From Carboxylicivirga caseinilyticus (GTDB lineage: Bacteria; Bacteroidota; Bacteroidia; Bacteroidales; Marinilabiliaceae): DNA of 64,000 nucleotides. The DNA is taken from contig JAFMVE010000013.1 of the NCBI GenBank assembly GCA_025499705.1, forward strand, positions 55,361 to 119,360, read 5' to 3'. The notes under the pieces were generated by a model, which saw nothing but the letters and a program-made list of their open reading frames with translations, was not told the origin of the DNA and did not search any database. Shown here piece after piece: positions 16,486 through 25,637 of this stretch. The translations under genes were made by a program, and so were the position numbers. Within the stretch, counting starts at the first letter, position 1; every line of letters begins with the position of its first letter.

Positions 16486-16536
16486 CAACAGTTAGATAGT
16501 ACTATTCTTTTAGAGTAAATCTCTCAATGTAGATCA

Positions 16537-17064
16537 TTATTCATCTTCTTCTTCTTCTTCTGGTATTGCACTGATTCTGCCATAATAGCTTATAAAACTT
16601 CTGTTGTTACTGGTAATTCCAACGGTGGCAGAACCACCAGAAAAGATGCTTATTCTTACTTTGTAAAAATCTTTATCACTTACTTTAAAAATTACCTCAA
16701 TTGAATTCTTGCGTTCGTTTACTTCAATTTTCTTTTCAAGCATCTCACCTTTAAACTTCATACCTCCTTCTGTATTTCCGTAACTGGATTGAAATGCTCT
16801 TCCAAAAAATGGCATGTCTGAATCCGCATTATTATCTGTAATTTTTAAGAAACCAAAGTGGCTGCTTAAATCAAAGGAGCCTCCTCCGAGCGGAAGAGCA
16901 CGCTCCGGAATAAACATATAATTGTTACCCTCAATTAATTTTAATGTTTCAGCAAACTCTTGCTTCTGTTTTTCTTTCCGGCTTTTTTTATCCTGTGAAA
17001 AAGACTTTTGAGAGAAGCTTAATCCAATAATACCAACAATGAATAGGGCAACAATTGTTTTCAT
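16537..17064 (-). CDS. DUF4251 domain protein
   Basis: A 175-residue exported protein with a signal peptide (about residues 1-23, ending QKSFSQ) and a beta-rich domain matching DUF4251, a Bacteroidota family of unknown function. Family-like parts are the MFIPERALPLGGGSFDLS strand near 50 and FGRAFQSSYG near 87. The C-terminus is a Glu-rich tail (EEEEEDE). It is divergent from the beta-barrel gene at 17259 across a 194-base gap. Confidence 0.75.
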   Translation of the reverse strand: MKTIVALFIVGIIGLSFSQKSFSQDKKSRKEKQKQEFAETLKLIEGNNYMFIPERALPLGGGSFDLSSHFGFLKITDNNADSDMPFFGRAFQSSYGNTEGGMKFKGEMLEKKIEVNERKNSIEVIFKVSDKDFYKVRISIFSGGSATVGITSNNRSFISYYGRISAIPEEEEEDE

Positions 17065-17258
17065 GATAATTTGGTTTTATTTTTACCTAAAGTTATCAAA
17101 ACATATGCCAAAAAATCAAGAAGTATAGAATAATTTATGAGATATCTTGTGTGTTAAATTATTCAATAGTAATGAAATAACATTCAGTTTTGGTGTTGAT
17201 TTGAGTATTTGCAGTGTTTTATTGGTAAGAGGTATTTGTTAAAATTATCCAGTATTAA

Positions 17259-17780
17259 ATGAAGAGAGTAAGTTTTATTTTGATAGGCACGCTAATTTTT
17301 ATTTCTTCTTTTGCACAGGAATCAGAATCATTTAAAGACAGACTATTTACGGGTGGCCAGGTTGGATTGACATTGGGTAGTTATACCAATGTAATGATTA
17401 GTCCTGTGTTGGGTGCCAGATTGAATGATAAGGTGTATGCTGGATTAGGCATAGAGTATCAATATACAAAAGATAAAACCATTTCACCATCCAGAACATA
17501 TAATCAATATGGCGGACGATTATTTGCGCAGTATAATGTTTTACCATCTATATTTGGACATGCTGAATTTGCTGGTCTGAGCATGGAACGATATAATTAT
17601 TTACTACAAAAAGAAAGAAATTTTGTACCCTTTTTATTTGTGGGTGGTGGTTACAGGCAATATCTAAGCAGAAGAAGTTTTGTTACTTTTCGTGTATTAT
17701 TTGATATTCTGCAGGATGAAAATTCCCCATATAAAGCATGGGATCCGGTATTTAGTGTTGGTTTTGGGATCGGTATCTAG
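17259..17780 (+). CDS. Small outer-membrane beta-barrel protein
   Basis: A 173-residue protein with a signal peptide cleaved after ISSFAQ (about 20) and alternating amphipathic strands with glycine/aromatic pairs, ending in SVGFGIGI. The pattern is that of an eight-stranded outer-membrane barrel. Nothing marks a specific function. Its stop overlaps by 4 bases the convergent YdcF-like gene. Confidence 0.7.
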   Translation: MKRVSFILIGTLIFISSFAQESESFKDRLFTGGQVGLTLGSYTNVMISPVLGARLNDKVYAGLGIEYQYTKDKTISPSRTYNQYGGRLFAQYNVLPSIFGHAEFAGLSMERYNYLLQKERNFVPFLFVGGGYRQYLSRRSFVTFRVLFDILQDENSPYKAWDPVFSVGFGIGI

Positions 17781-18541
17781 AGGTATGATTTAAACCAATA
17801 CATTGTAATTCCCAACCATTCCTTTATTAAAATAGACCATGTGTTTAGGGTGTTAATCGAAGGCAAAATGTAGTCTAACGGTTTTAAAGGTGTAAGACTT
17901 CGTAAAGGTTGCGTTGGAAATGGTATGACTTCGATATTAAGTTTATCAAAACAACCTTTTGCTCTGGTCATATGAAAAGCAGAAGTAATTAAAATATTTT
18001 GTCTGGTGGAGTTAAGCGAATCAATTATTTCACCGGTGTATATTGCATTTTCGTATGTGTTGCGCGATTTGGATTCAAAGAGAATATTAGACTGGTCGAT
18101 ATTGATGGATTCCAGATACCTTAATATATATTCTGCCTCTGGGGTTTCATCAAAATATATATTAGCTGTTCCTCCGGTAATGATTATTTGGTTGCTGTCG
18201 TTTAAATAATAAATTGGTAAAGCTTGTAATAATCGGTCAGCTGCCTGATTAAAACTAATTTGTTGTGTCTCTTCATCCATATTGGAATATCCGCCCAATA
18301 CAATAATATTGTAAGGTTGATTAATGGATAATTTCGGAATGGTGTATTGGGTTTCCCACTTTGTTGTAACAAGTTGAAAAAAAGCTGTATTTGAGAAAAT
18401 AATTAGGTTTACTATTGCCCCAATACGCAGCCTTCTTCTTACCTTTTTATTTTTACAGAGTTGGGCACTAATTATTAATAAAAGGCTCCAGTTAAAAGGA
18501 TAAACCAAAAAAGACAACAGTTTAGAAAGAATGAAAAACAT
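17777..18541 (-). CDS. YdcF/ElyC/SanA family membrane protein (DUF218)
   Basis: A 254-residue protein with two N-terminal transmembrane helices (about 5-25 and 38-55) and a DUF218 domain. The domain shows IIVLGGYS (near 80), the strand IIITGGTA (near 118), FESKSRNTYENA (near 155) and ITSAFHMTRAKGCF (near 185), all characteristic of the family. ElyC and SanA members affect envelope integrity and peptidoglycan precursor recycling in enterobacteria; the chemistry is unknown. The domain would face the periplasm. It is convergent with the barrel protein. Confidence 0.85.
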   Translation of the reverse strand: MFFILSKLLSFLVYPFNWSLLLIISAQLCKNKKVRRRLRIGAIVNLIIFSNTAFFQLVTTKWETQYTIPKLSINQPYNIIVLGGYSNMDEETQQISFNQAADRLLQALPIYYLNDSNQIIITGGTANIYFDETPEAEYILRYLESINIDQSNILFESKSRNTYENAIYTGEIIDSLNSTRQNILITSAFHMTRAKGCFDKLNIEVIPFPTQPLRSLTPLKPLDYILPSINTLNTWSILIKEWLGITMYWFKSYL

Positions 18542-18636
18542 TTGCTACCGATAAAATTTGCAGGTTTTCGCTATAAAATTAATTTTGTAATAGTGTCAAA
18601 AGTAATACATTAACCACACATTGAAAAAATACCGTT

Positions 18637-19170
18637 ATGCATTTTAATCAGCTATTGCGAGAACGTTATTCAATACGGGAGTATAAATCTCAGAAAGTTT
18701 CAAAAGCACTTTTAATGGAAGTATTGGAGGCGGGAAGATTAGCTCCGTCAGCTGCCAATAAGCAACCGTGGAAGTTTATTGTAGTTTCGGAAGAGGATAA
18801 CCTGAATAAATTAAAAAGTGCATACAACAGAGAATGGTTTAAAAAAGTACCTCAGATTATTGTAGTCTGTGGCGATCACAGCGAATCGTGGAAGCGGTCG
18901 TTTGATAGTAAAGACCATTGTGATATTGATATTGCCATAGCAGTTGATCATATGACAATCAGGGCTTCAGAATTAGGTTTGGGTACCTGCTGGGTATGTC
19001 ATTTCGATCCGGATTTGGTGAAAGAATTAATGCAACTACCAGATGGTATTGAACCTATTGCATTACTTCCAATTGGATACCCATTGGAGAACAAACCTCC
19101 ATATAAAATTAGAAAGAATCTGGATGAAATAGTTTTTGAAGAACGATTTGGAAATCCTTTAAAAAAGTAA
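18637..19170 (+). CDS. Nitroreductase family protein
   Basis: A 177-residue FMN-dependent nitroreductase-fold protein. The N-terminal ERYSIREYKSQKV (residues 9-21) holds the FMN-phosphate-binding Arg/Ser pair, and APSAANKQPWKFIVV (about 38-52) and the ASELGLGTCWVCHFD segment (near 112) complete the flavin site. It uses NAD(P)H on nitroaromatics, quinones or other acceptors in the cytosol as a dimer. The short length fits the compact subfamily. It ends 3 bases from the convergent DUF6588-like gene. Confidence 0.88.
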   Translation: MHFNQLLRERYSIREYKSQKVSKALLMEVLEAGRLAPSAANKQPWKFIVVSEEDNLNKLKSAYNREWFKKVPQIIVVCGDHSESWKRSFDSKDHCDIDIAIAVDHMTIRASELGLGTCWVCHFDPDLVKELMQLPDGIEPIALLPIGYPLENKPPYKIRKNLDEIVFEERFGNPLKK

Positions 19171-19173
19171 TCT

Positions 19174-20166
19174 TTAAAACGATATTCCGGCACCTAAAGA
19201 GATCATACCAAAGTCACTGTATGAATAGGATGTTTGTAGATTAAAAAAATAGATTCTTACCTGTGCTCCTAATTCATATTCCATAGCAGAGAAATCGTAA
19301 TTATTGGTTATCGGATCACTTATAGAGCTGGTTTCGCCTGGTATATCAGTATAAGTACCTTTAAACGAAGAATCAATAGTGCGGTTACTGTATCCAACAC
19401 TTCCGTAAATATCGACAACGGTAAAATGGGCACCCATTAAAAATTTACCGGAAATGTTTTTACCTGTCATTTCCAGCGTTTGTCCACTCGGATCATTGTA
19501 AATTATATCCGAGCTGGTAGTGATTTGAGAATAATTACCCATTAATGAAGCTTCCAGAAACGGGTGTTTTTGCATAAATCTAAAATAGGGGATAAGACTG
19601 TGTTTTAATCCAATACCCCACATAAATGCCTCACCAATATTTGTGTTCTTTAGAGGAGGAGCTATTCTGATACTTAAATCAGTATTCATCGAAATACCTA
19701 CACTAGCAGAAACAAGAGGTAAACCTAAGGTTTTTATTTCTTTTCCATTTGGAACCATGGTAGCTGTTTCGTTATAAACTAGGACAGGCCGCTCCTGAAT
19801 ACCCGGATAATTATAGACGGCTGTAGGTGCAGTGTTAATATTAGTATTCTCAAGACTAACACCGCTTAATTGGTTACTCTCAATGAGTTGATCGATATAT
19901 AGAAGCTTATTGCCATTTGAAAAGCTTTGATTGTAAAAGAACTGGACATTAAATCTTCCTGGTCGCAGAACACGTGGTGACATGTTCCAACCTCCAATTA
20001 AAGTAGAATTAAGCATTCCTGCATATGGTTGAAGATATAAACCTGATAGAACTTGAGCATTATCAATTCCATAATTCAAATAATCAACAACTTGTGTCTG
20101 AGCTTCAGTTTTATGCCCAATAACAAACAGGCCCGATAGCAGAATATATGTCAGAATTTTTTTCAT
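19174..20166 (-). CDS. DUF6588-like outer-membrane protein, copy B
   Basis: A 330-residue exported protein with a signal peptide (ends HKTEAQ, about 22) and a beta-barrel pattern matching DUF6588. Marker segments are YLQPYAGMLNS (near 44), AFMWGIGLKHSLIPYF (near 180), GKFLMGAHFTVVDIYGSVGYSN (near 240) and a C-terminal SLGAGISF. Each has a counterpart in the gene at 21274-22236, so the two are paralogues. Its ATG overlaps the stop of the SPOR-like gene upstream (TAATG), so the pair is translationally coupled and its products probably act together in the outer membrane. Confidence 0.7.
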   Translation of the reverse strand: MKKILTYILLSGLFVIGHKTEAQTQVVDYLNYGIDNAQVLSGLYLQPYAGMLNSTLIGGWNMSPRVLRPGRFNVQFFYNQSFSNGNKLLYIDQLIESNQLSGVSLENTNINTAPTAVYNYPGIQERPVLVYNETATMVPNGKEIKTLGLPLVSASVGISMNTDLSIRIAPPLKNTNIGEAFMWGIGLKHSLIPYFRFMQKHPFLEASLMGNYSQITTSSDIIYNDPSGQTLEMTGKNISGKFLMGAHFTVVDIYGSVGYSNRTIDSSFKGTYTDIPGETSSISDPITNNYDFSAMEYELGAQVRIYFFNLQTSYSYSDFGMISLGAGISF

Positions 20167-21161
20167 TATTTGCTGTTAAGTATGGTTTTGGCTTGAGATG
20201 TTGTTATTCGTTTGCCATCGGAATAGGCCACAACAAAACCTTTGATTCCTTCCGATTTCATAACAGAGTTAGCCTCTTCAAAACTTTTGAATTTACCTAT
20301 CGAATATCTATACCAACCATCACCTTCATTCATGATAATTTTACGACTACCTTTATAAACGATCTTTAAACGTGATTCACTAACGGTTGTTTTATCTGCA
20401 ATTATCTGAATGGAAAAGTAAGTTTCTGGCTGTTGTACAGTTTTTTCAGGTATTTTTTCTACAACAACAGGAATCGGAGCTTCCTCAGTTACTGTAACAG
20501 TTTCTTCTGTTTTTTTAGGTACAATTGTTGTAACCTCAACAGGCTCTTCGGGGGTTGTTTCTATGATTTCCACAGGTGGAGGTGGTGCAATCGTTTTTTC
20601 TTCAACAATTTCTTCCGGTTTACGATTAATAATATCGATGATGTCGCTATACATCGCTGCCTGCATTTCACGGTGTTTGTTGATGGCATCAGCGCTGTAT
20701 TTTACTGCATCTTTCAAATGTCTGCTGTTTCTTGATTTCTGAAAGTCTTTTTTTGATGCTTTTACCTGAACTTTATATCTGTCAAGCAATGCATCTATTT
20801 CATTTAAGTCTTTCTTTTCAGTTTTTAATTTTTTCAATCGGTTAAGGTATACATCCGTTTTAGCAAACATACCGACATAATATGGGCGACAAGCTCTTAA
20901 TGTTGTTTGCATTTTGTATTCATCCTGACTTATACCAGGATTCTTACTGTTAGAGTTTTTATAGGTAGAAAGAAGGAGGTTTATTTCGGGATATAAGTCA
21001 ATTCCATTGGAAATCTGCTCATCGCCTTTTGTTAGTTTCTTTATCTCCGATGGAGAAAAGATTAAAGCAAGGCTATCGCTGGCAGACTGAGCATAAGAAC
21101 TTATTGTCAGTCCACAAAAGAAGATAGTAATCAATAATCGATGAATTAGATTATGATTCAC
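20166..21161 (-). CDS. Periplasmic SPOR-like domain protein, copy B
   Basis: A 331-residue exported protein: signal peptide to about residue 24 (SSYAQ), a charged helical/coiled-coil region (about 25-180), a Pro/Glu/Thr/Val-rich linker (about 185-245), and a C-terminal SPOR-like domain (about 250-330) with GWYRYSIGKFKSFEEANSV and KGFVVAYSDGK. SPOR domains bind peptidoglycan denuded of stem peptides, which would tether this protein to the wall. It has the same architecture as the product of 22277-23407 and is the upstream half of a duplicated two-gene unit. Confidence 0.75.
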   Translation of the reverse strand: MNHNLIHRLLITIFFCGLTISSYAQSASDSLALIFSPSEIKKLTKGDEQISNGIDLYPEINLLLSTYKNSNSKNPGISQDEYKMQTTLRACRPYYVGMFAKTDVYLNRLKKLKTEKKDLNEIDALLDRYKVQVKASKKDFQKSRNSRHLKDAVKYSADAINKHREMQAAMYSDIIDIINRKPEEIVEEKTIAPPPPVEIIETTPEEPVEVTTIVPKKTEETVTVTEEAPIPVVVEKIPEKTVQQPETYFSIQIIADKTTVSESRLKIVYKGSRKIIMNEGDGWYRYSIGKFKSFEEANSVMKSEGIKGFVVAYSDGKRITTSQAKTILNSK

Positions 21162-21273
21162 GGTAGTTTGGTATTAATATAACGGGGTGTTTAATTGTAA
21201 TCCTGAATAATTCAGGCGTGAGAGAAGGATGCTGTCTGTTATCATATTAAACCGACAGCTCCTTTGAGTTCAA

Positions 21274-22236
21274 TTATCTGAAATTGATGCCTACACCAGC
21301 TGTAATAACTGAGTAATCACCAACAGTATAGTCAGCATGAATAGAGAAAATCGCTAAGCGAAGTCTCATTCCTACGTTAAAATCGAAATTTCCTGTGGAA
21401 TAGTCAAGAGCAATCGGGTTATTTGGTAAATCTCCAAAATCTCCTATTACATCAAAACTACTTTTCGTGTTTCCATATCCAACACCTGAATAAAATGCTA
21501 TAACAGGCAGATTAGCTCCAATTAAAATACGTCCTGTATAAGCATTGGCCATCGTTTCAAGGTTACCGCTTCCAACTTCACCCGCAACACCCAGCTTTGA
21601 TTCAAAATGCGTATAGGCTGCCAAAGCTGATAATTGAAGAACTGGTATTCTTTTAACAAAAGGAATATAGTCTTTCAATGAATGTTTTAATCCCAATCCC
21701 CACATATATGCCTTGCCATAATCACCGTATTCAACACGAGGCATGAAACGACCCATAATTTCGGTATGGAAAGGCAGGCCAACAGCTCCTTGTACCATAG
21801 GACTTACAAAGGTATTCATTCCGGAACCTTTCAACGAAACCAATTCCTGTCCGGGTACATCCTTGTGTTCAAATGCAATTTCTCTTCCCTTATCACCAGC
21901 CATGGTTGGTGCAATTGTCGAACCATCCATTACCTGTAGCTGTTCCAAAGTAAGTTTTGAAATATCAAAACTCTCTTTTGAACTGGGTGCTGTTGTGTAG
22001 CTTCCAGATATTGTAATATCAAAACCTGCCAGTTTATGAACCTTTGCAGAATTGTACCAACCACTGTTCAGATTAACACCTAGCATCTCACCGTATGGTC
22101 TTAGATATTCTTTTGCAATTGCATTAGCATCATTTACGCCTCCTTTCAAAAGATCCAAAGGCATGTTCTTCTGAGCATTTATATTTCCTGCTATCAATAA
22201 GAGGATAGTACCTAAATAAATCAGACTTTTTTTCAT
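21274..22236 (-). CDS. DUF6588-like outer-membrane protein, copy A
   Basis: A 320-residue exported protein with a signal peptide (ends AGNINAQ, about 21) and a barrel pattern. Segments YLRPYGEMLGV, AYMWGLGLKHSLKDYIPF, GRILIGANLPVIAFYSGVGYGN and TAGVGINFR line up with those of the paralogue at 19174. The sequences differ at most positions, so the duplication is old. It follows its own SPOR-like partner by 40 bases. Function is unknown; the pairing suggests an outer-membrane protein linked to a wall-binding periplasmic protein. Confidence 0.7.
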   Translation of the reverse strand: MKKSLIYLGTILLLIAGNINAQKNMPLDLLKGGVNDANAIAKEYLRPYGEMLGVNLNSGWYNSAKVHKLAGFDITISGSYTTAPSSKESFDISKLTLEQLQVMDGSTIAPTMAGDKGREIAFEHKDVPGQELVSLKGSGMNTFVSPMVQGAVGLPFHTEIMGRFMPRVEYGDYGKAYMWGLGLKHSLKDYIPFVKRIPVLQLSALAAYTHFESKLGVAGEVGSGNLETMANAYTGRILIGANLPVIAFYSGVGYGNTKSSFDVIGDFGDLPNNPIALDYSTGNFDFNVGMRLRLAIFSIHADYTVGDYSVITAGVGINFR

Positions 22237-22276
22237 GTTGTTTTCACTTTTATTGATGTGTGGTAAGTTATTTCAA

Positions 22277-23407
22277 TTATTGATTGTTAATTATTTCCAA
22301 TGCTTCTTTTACCGAAATGCGTTCATCTTTATTATACGCTACAATAAATCCTTTAATTCCTTCATTTTGCATGGTTTCGCGCGCTTTTGTAACATCTGTA
22401 AATTTACCAACCGAATATCTGTACCAGCCGCTTCCGGTTTTTTCGATTATCTCCAGATTGCCACTATAAGCTTGTTGTAGTTTTTCTTCTGATGCCTTTT
22501 CTTTATCTGCCAAAAACTGTATAGTTAAAAACACGTCTTTTACTTGTTTGACAGGTTCAGTGACAACAGGTTCGATTATTTCTTCAACCACAGGTGTTGC
22601 TTGTTCAGTTGTTTCGGTTTGTAATACTTCATTTGCAACTGTTGCAATGATCGTTTCACTTCCGGTAGCGCCTGCAACTGGAACAATAGGAGTTTCAACT
22701 TCTGCAATAGATTCATTAATAGTTTCACTCCCGGTAGTTATTTCTTCAACTGGTTCAGAAACAAGGGTAGTAGTTTCTACAATAGTAGTTGTATCTGTAA
22801 CTTCTTCGGGTACATTTGAAATTACTGTTTCAGCTTCTTCTACTATTGGTTTTTCCTCAGGCTGATTGTCAAGAACTGATAAGAGGTATCTTTCCTGTAA
22901 TTCAATCGCTTTACCCTGGTTCTCCTGTGCCAACTCAACCATTTCAATCATATCCTCAGGTGAAGAAAGACGTTCTGATTTATTGTATTGCTTTTTGGCT
23001 TTTTTTGTTAGCGATTTTACTTCATTTCGGGTTTTCGAAGCTTCAGCATTACCTTGATTTTCTAATTCCTTTATTCTTTTATCCAAAACACCAATATGCT
23101 TTGCATATCCGTCTTCATAAAAGATAGCTGCCTTTAATTTAGCTTCTGCAATTTTCTTGTTTCGCTTATTTATCTTGTTTGTTTTAATTCTTCCATCCGC
23201 ATTTTTTAAAGCATCTACTTCTTCCTGAATGGATTTTACTGCATCTATTAGCTTATTCCCTTTGTTAATTAACTTTTCTGACGATGAAAGTTTTTTAATT
23301 TCTTTCTCATTCAGGTGTTTTTTTAATTCGTTTGTCTGGGCATGGCCATAGAAGGGTGATGATAGGACGGTTAAAACAATGGTAATTGTAATAAGTCGAT
23401 TTAGCAT
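22277..23407 (-). CDS. Periplasmic SPOR-like domain protein, copy A
   Basis: A 376-residue exported protein: signal peptide ending YGHAQ (about 24), a Lys/Glu-rich coiled-coil region (about 25-180), a long Val/Thr/Glu/Pro linker (about 185-290) and a C-terminal SPOR-like domain with GWYRYSVGKFTDVTKARET and KGFIVAYNKDER. The linker is about 40 residues longer than in copy B. It is first in a run of four same-strand genes ordered SPOR-like, DUF6588, SPOR-like, DUF6588. The repetitive linker creates long open frames on the opposite strand that are not genes. Confidence 0.75.
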   Translation of the reverse strand: MLNRLITITIVLTVLSSPFYGHAQTNELKKHLNEKEIKKLSSSEKLINKGNKLIDAVKSIQEEVDALKNADGRIKTNKINKRNKKIAEAKLKAAIFYEDGYAKHIGVLDKRIKELENQGNAEASKTRNEVKSLTKKAKKQYNKSERLSSPEDMIEMVELAQENQGKAIELQERYLLSVLDNQPEEKPIVEEAETVISNVPEEVTDTTTIVETTTLVSEPVEEITTGSETINESIAEVETPIVPVAGATGSETIIATVANEVLQTETTEQATPVVEEIIEPVVTEPVKQVKDVFLTIQFLADKEKASEEKLQQAYSGNLEIIEKTGSGWYRYSVGKFTDVTKARETMQNEGIKGFIVAYNKDERISVKEALEIINNQ

Positions 23408-23544
23408 TTTGGTAGTTTGTTGTTTTTGATTAATAGATGTTTAAAACGAATATATTCAAAATTTAAACATGCTTTACACTTTTTAACGAACGATAATTAA
23501 AAAGGTTTGTTGTTTAAATGTATTTAAAACAGTTCTTACTTCAT

Positions 23545-23552
23545 TATTTTTG
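23545..23552 (+). promoter_or_regulatory. -7 promoter box of the M3 peptidase gene
   Basis: TATTTTTG fits TAnnTTTG and lies 31 bases before the ATG at 23584. No equally clear -33 TTTG is at the ideal distance. Its position inside an alternative upstream reading frame (from 23518) argues that translation starts at 23584. Confidence 0.5.
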
Positions 23553-23583
23553 TAAGAAATTAAAGATTGTAAAAAATAATAGC

Positions 23584-25605
23584 ATGATAAATCCATTATT
23601 AAAAACATTTGAAACCAAACATAACACACCTCCATTTGATTCAATTAAGGAGGAGTATTATCTGCCTGCGTTTAAAGCATTGATTGAAGAAGGTAAAGGA
23701 CATATTAATTCCATTGTTGAAAATTCCAATGAACCCGATTTTAATATTACCATTGAAGCAATGGAAGAAGCCGGCCGTCAGCTGGGAATTGTAAGTAGTT
23801 TATTTTTCAATCTTAATCATGCTGAAACCAATTCGACAATACAATCCATAGCTCGTGAGGTATCACCAATGTTGACTGAGTATTCGAATGACATATGGTT
23901 AAATGAAGCATTGTTTGCAAAAGTAAAAAGTGTGTATGATAAAAAGGCTTCTTCTTTTTATTCTGTTGAAGAAGAAAAATTATTGGATGATACCTATAAG
24001 GCCTTTGTTCGCAAAGGAGCTTTACTTAAAGGCGAGGCGCGTAAAAAATACCGCGAAATAACCAGTGAATTGTCTCGTTTGAGTCTTCAATTTGGAGAGA
24101 ACCTTTTAGCTGAGACCAATGGATTTCAGCTTCATCTAACTACAGAAGATGAATTACAAGGATTGCCAGATGGTCTGAGATCTGCTGCCAAGGAGTTGGC
24201 TCAGTCACAGGAGAAGGATGGATGGATTTTTACCCTCCATTTTCCAAGCTATGTACCTTTTATGAAATATTCTGCCCGTAGAGATTTACGCAAGAAGATG
24301 TACATGGCATATTCGACACGTGGTCATAATAATAATGAACATGATAATAAGGAAATCATTAAAAAGATGGTTTCATTGAGAGTGGAAAAGGCTAAATTAT
24401 TAGGCTTTGAAACACATGCTCATTATGTTCTTGAAGAGCATATGGCGTTACATCCGGAAAAAGTAAATGAGTTTTTACAGGAACTCCTGGATGCTTCATA
24501 TCTGGTGGGAAATGAGGATGTGAAGGCAGTAGAGGAGTTTGCACAACAGAATGGTTTGAAAGAACCGCTCGAAAGGTGGGATTATCCATTTTATGCTGAG
24601 AAACTGAAGGCTCAAAAATATGGTCTGGATGATGAGGCAACAAGGCCTTATTTCAGACTGGAGAAGGTGGAAGAAGGAGTATTTGGATTAGCTTCCCGCT
24701 TATACGGATTACAGTTTAAAGAAACCAATGAGATTTCAAAATATCACGATGAAGTGAAGGTTTTTGAGGTTTTTGATCAGGATGGTAGCTTCTTAAGTGT
24801 CTTTTATGTTGATTATTTTCCCCGACCCAGTAAACAGGGTGGAGCATGGATGACATCCTTCCGTGATCAATACAGTGAGGTTCGTCCTCAGATCTCAATT
24901 GTCTGTAACTTTACTCGTCCAACAGGTGATAAACCTTCGTTACTGACATTTAATGAGGTACAAACTTTTTTACATGAGTTCGGACATGCCTTGCACGGTA
25001 TGTTGAGTAATGTTAAATATCAAAGTTTATCAGGAACCAATGTTTATCGTGATTTTGTTGAACTTCCTTCACAGATAATGGAAAACTGGGCTACCCAAAG
25101 GGAATGGCTTGAGGAGGTAGGGGTTCATTATCAAACTGGAGAAGTGATACCTCAGGTGATGATTCAAAAAATTATCGACAGTGATAATTATCAGAGTGGT
25201 TATGCAACGGTACGTCAATTGAGCTTTGGCTTGGTTGATATGGCTTGGCACTCATTAAAGGAATCTTTTGAAGGTGATGTGGTTACCTTTGAAAAGGAGG
25301 CGATGCAAGTAACTGAATTGTTTCCTGAAGTGGCTGGAACTGCATTTTCAACGGGTTTCTCCCATATTTTCGATGGAGGCTATGCTGCCGGTTATTATGG
25401 CTATAAATGGGCTGAGGTGCTGGATGCCGATGCATTTGATTCGTTTCTTGAGAATGGAATCTATGACAAGGAAACTGCCAATCGCTTCAGAAAAGAAATT
25501 TTGGAGAAAGGGGGTACCCAACACCCAATGACTTTATATAAGAATTTTAAAGGAAAAGAGCCTTCAATAGAACCCTTGTTAAAACGAAGTGGGTTATTAA
25601 AATAA
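23584..25605 (+). CDS. M3 family metallopeptidase (Dcp/oligopeptidase A-like)
   Basis: A 673-residue zinc peptidase of family M3. The zinc motif HEFGHALHG lies at about 464-472, with the third ligand Glu in PSQIMENWATQ near 493. The long helical N-terminal part and the C-terminal GYAAGYYGYKWAEVLDAD stretch (near 600) are typical. The start at 23584 is chosen because the upstream extension (MYLKQFLL...) is not family-like and contains the promoter box. There is no signal peptide, so it acts in the cytosol, cutting short peptides to dipeptides or smaller. A bidirectional terminator closes it. Confidence 0.92.
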   Translation: MINPLLKTFETKHNTPPFDSIKEEYYLPAFKALIEEGKGHINSIVENSNEPDFNITIEAMEEAGRQLGIVSSLFFNLNHAETNSTIQSIAREVSPMLTEYSNDIWLNEALFAKVKSVYDKKASSFYSVEEEKLLDDTYKAFVRKGALLKGEARKKYREITSELSRLSLQFGENLLAETNGFQLHLTTEDELQGLPDGLRSAAKELAQSQEKDGWIFTLHFPSYVPFMKYSARRDLRKKMYMAYSTRGHNNNEHDNKEIIKKMVSLRVEKAKLLGFETHAHYVLEEHMALHPEKVNEFLQELLDASYLVGNEDVKAVEEFAQQNGLKEPLERWDYPFYAEKLKAQKYGLDDEATRPYFRLEKVEEGVFGLASRLYGLQFKETNEISKYHDEVKVFEVFDQDGSFLSVFYVDYFPRPSKQGGAWMTSFRDQYSEVRPQISIVCNFTRPTGDKPSLLTFNEVQTFLHEFGHALHGMLSNVKYQSLSGTNVYRDFVELPSQIMENWATQREWLEEVGVHYQTGEVIPQVMIQKIIDSDNYQSGYATVRQLSFGLVDMAWHSLKESFEGDVVTFEKEAMQVTELFPEVAGTAFSTGFSHIFDGGYAAGYYGYKWAEVLDADAFDSFLENGIYDKETANRFRKEILEKGGTQHPMTLYKNFKGKEPSIEPLLKRSGLLK

Positions 25606-25611
25606 AACAAG

Positions 25612-25636
25612 AAAAGGATGGTCTGGCCATCCTTTT
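25612..25636. terminator. Bidirectional terminator between convergent genes
   Basis: A perfect 10-bp stem, aaaaggatgg with ccatcctttt, has a 5-base loop and T runs on both strands. It lies between the M3 peptidase stop and the RNase HI-like stop at 25638 and can serve both. Confidence 0.9.
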
Positions 25637-25637
25637 T

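Noticed and set aside
22548..22865. 105-codon Ser/Thr/Val-rich frame opposite the SPOR-like gene
   Set aside because: It is the complement of the repetitive Val/Thr/Glu/Pro linker codons; the minus-strand gene has signal peptide and domain evidence.
23518..23583. Longer N-terminus for the M3 peptidase
   Set aside because: The extra residues are not family-like and the stretch contains the TATTTTTG promoter box; ATG at 23584 fits the family start.
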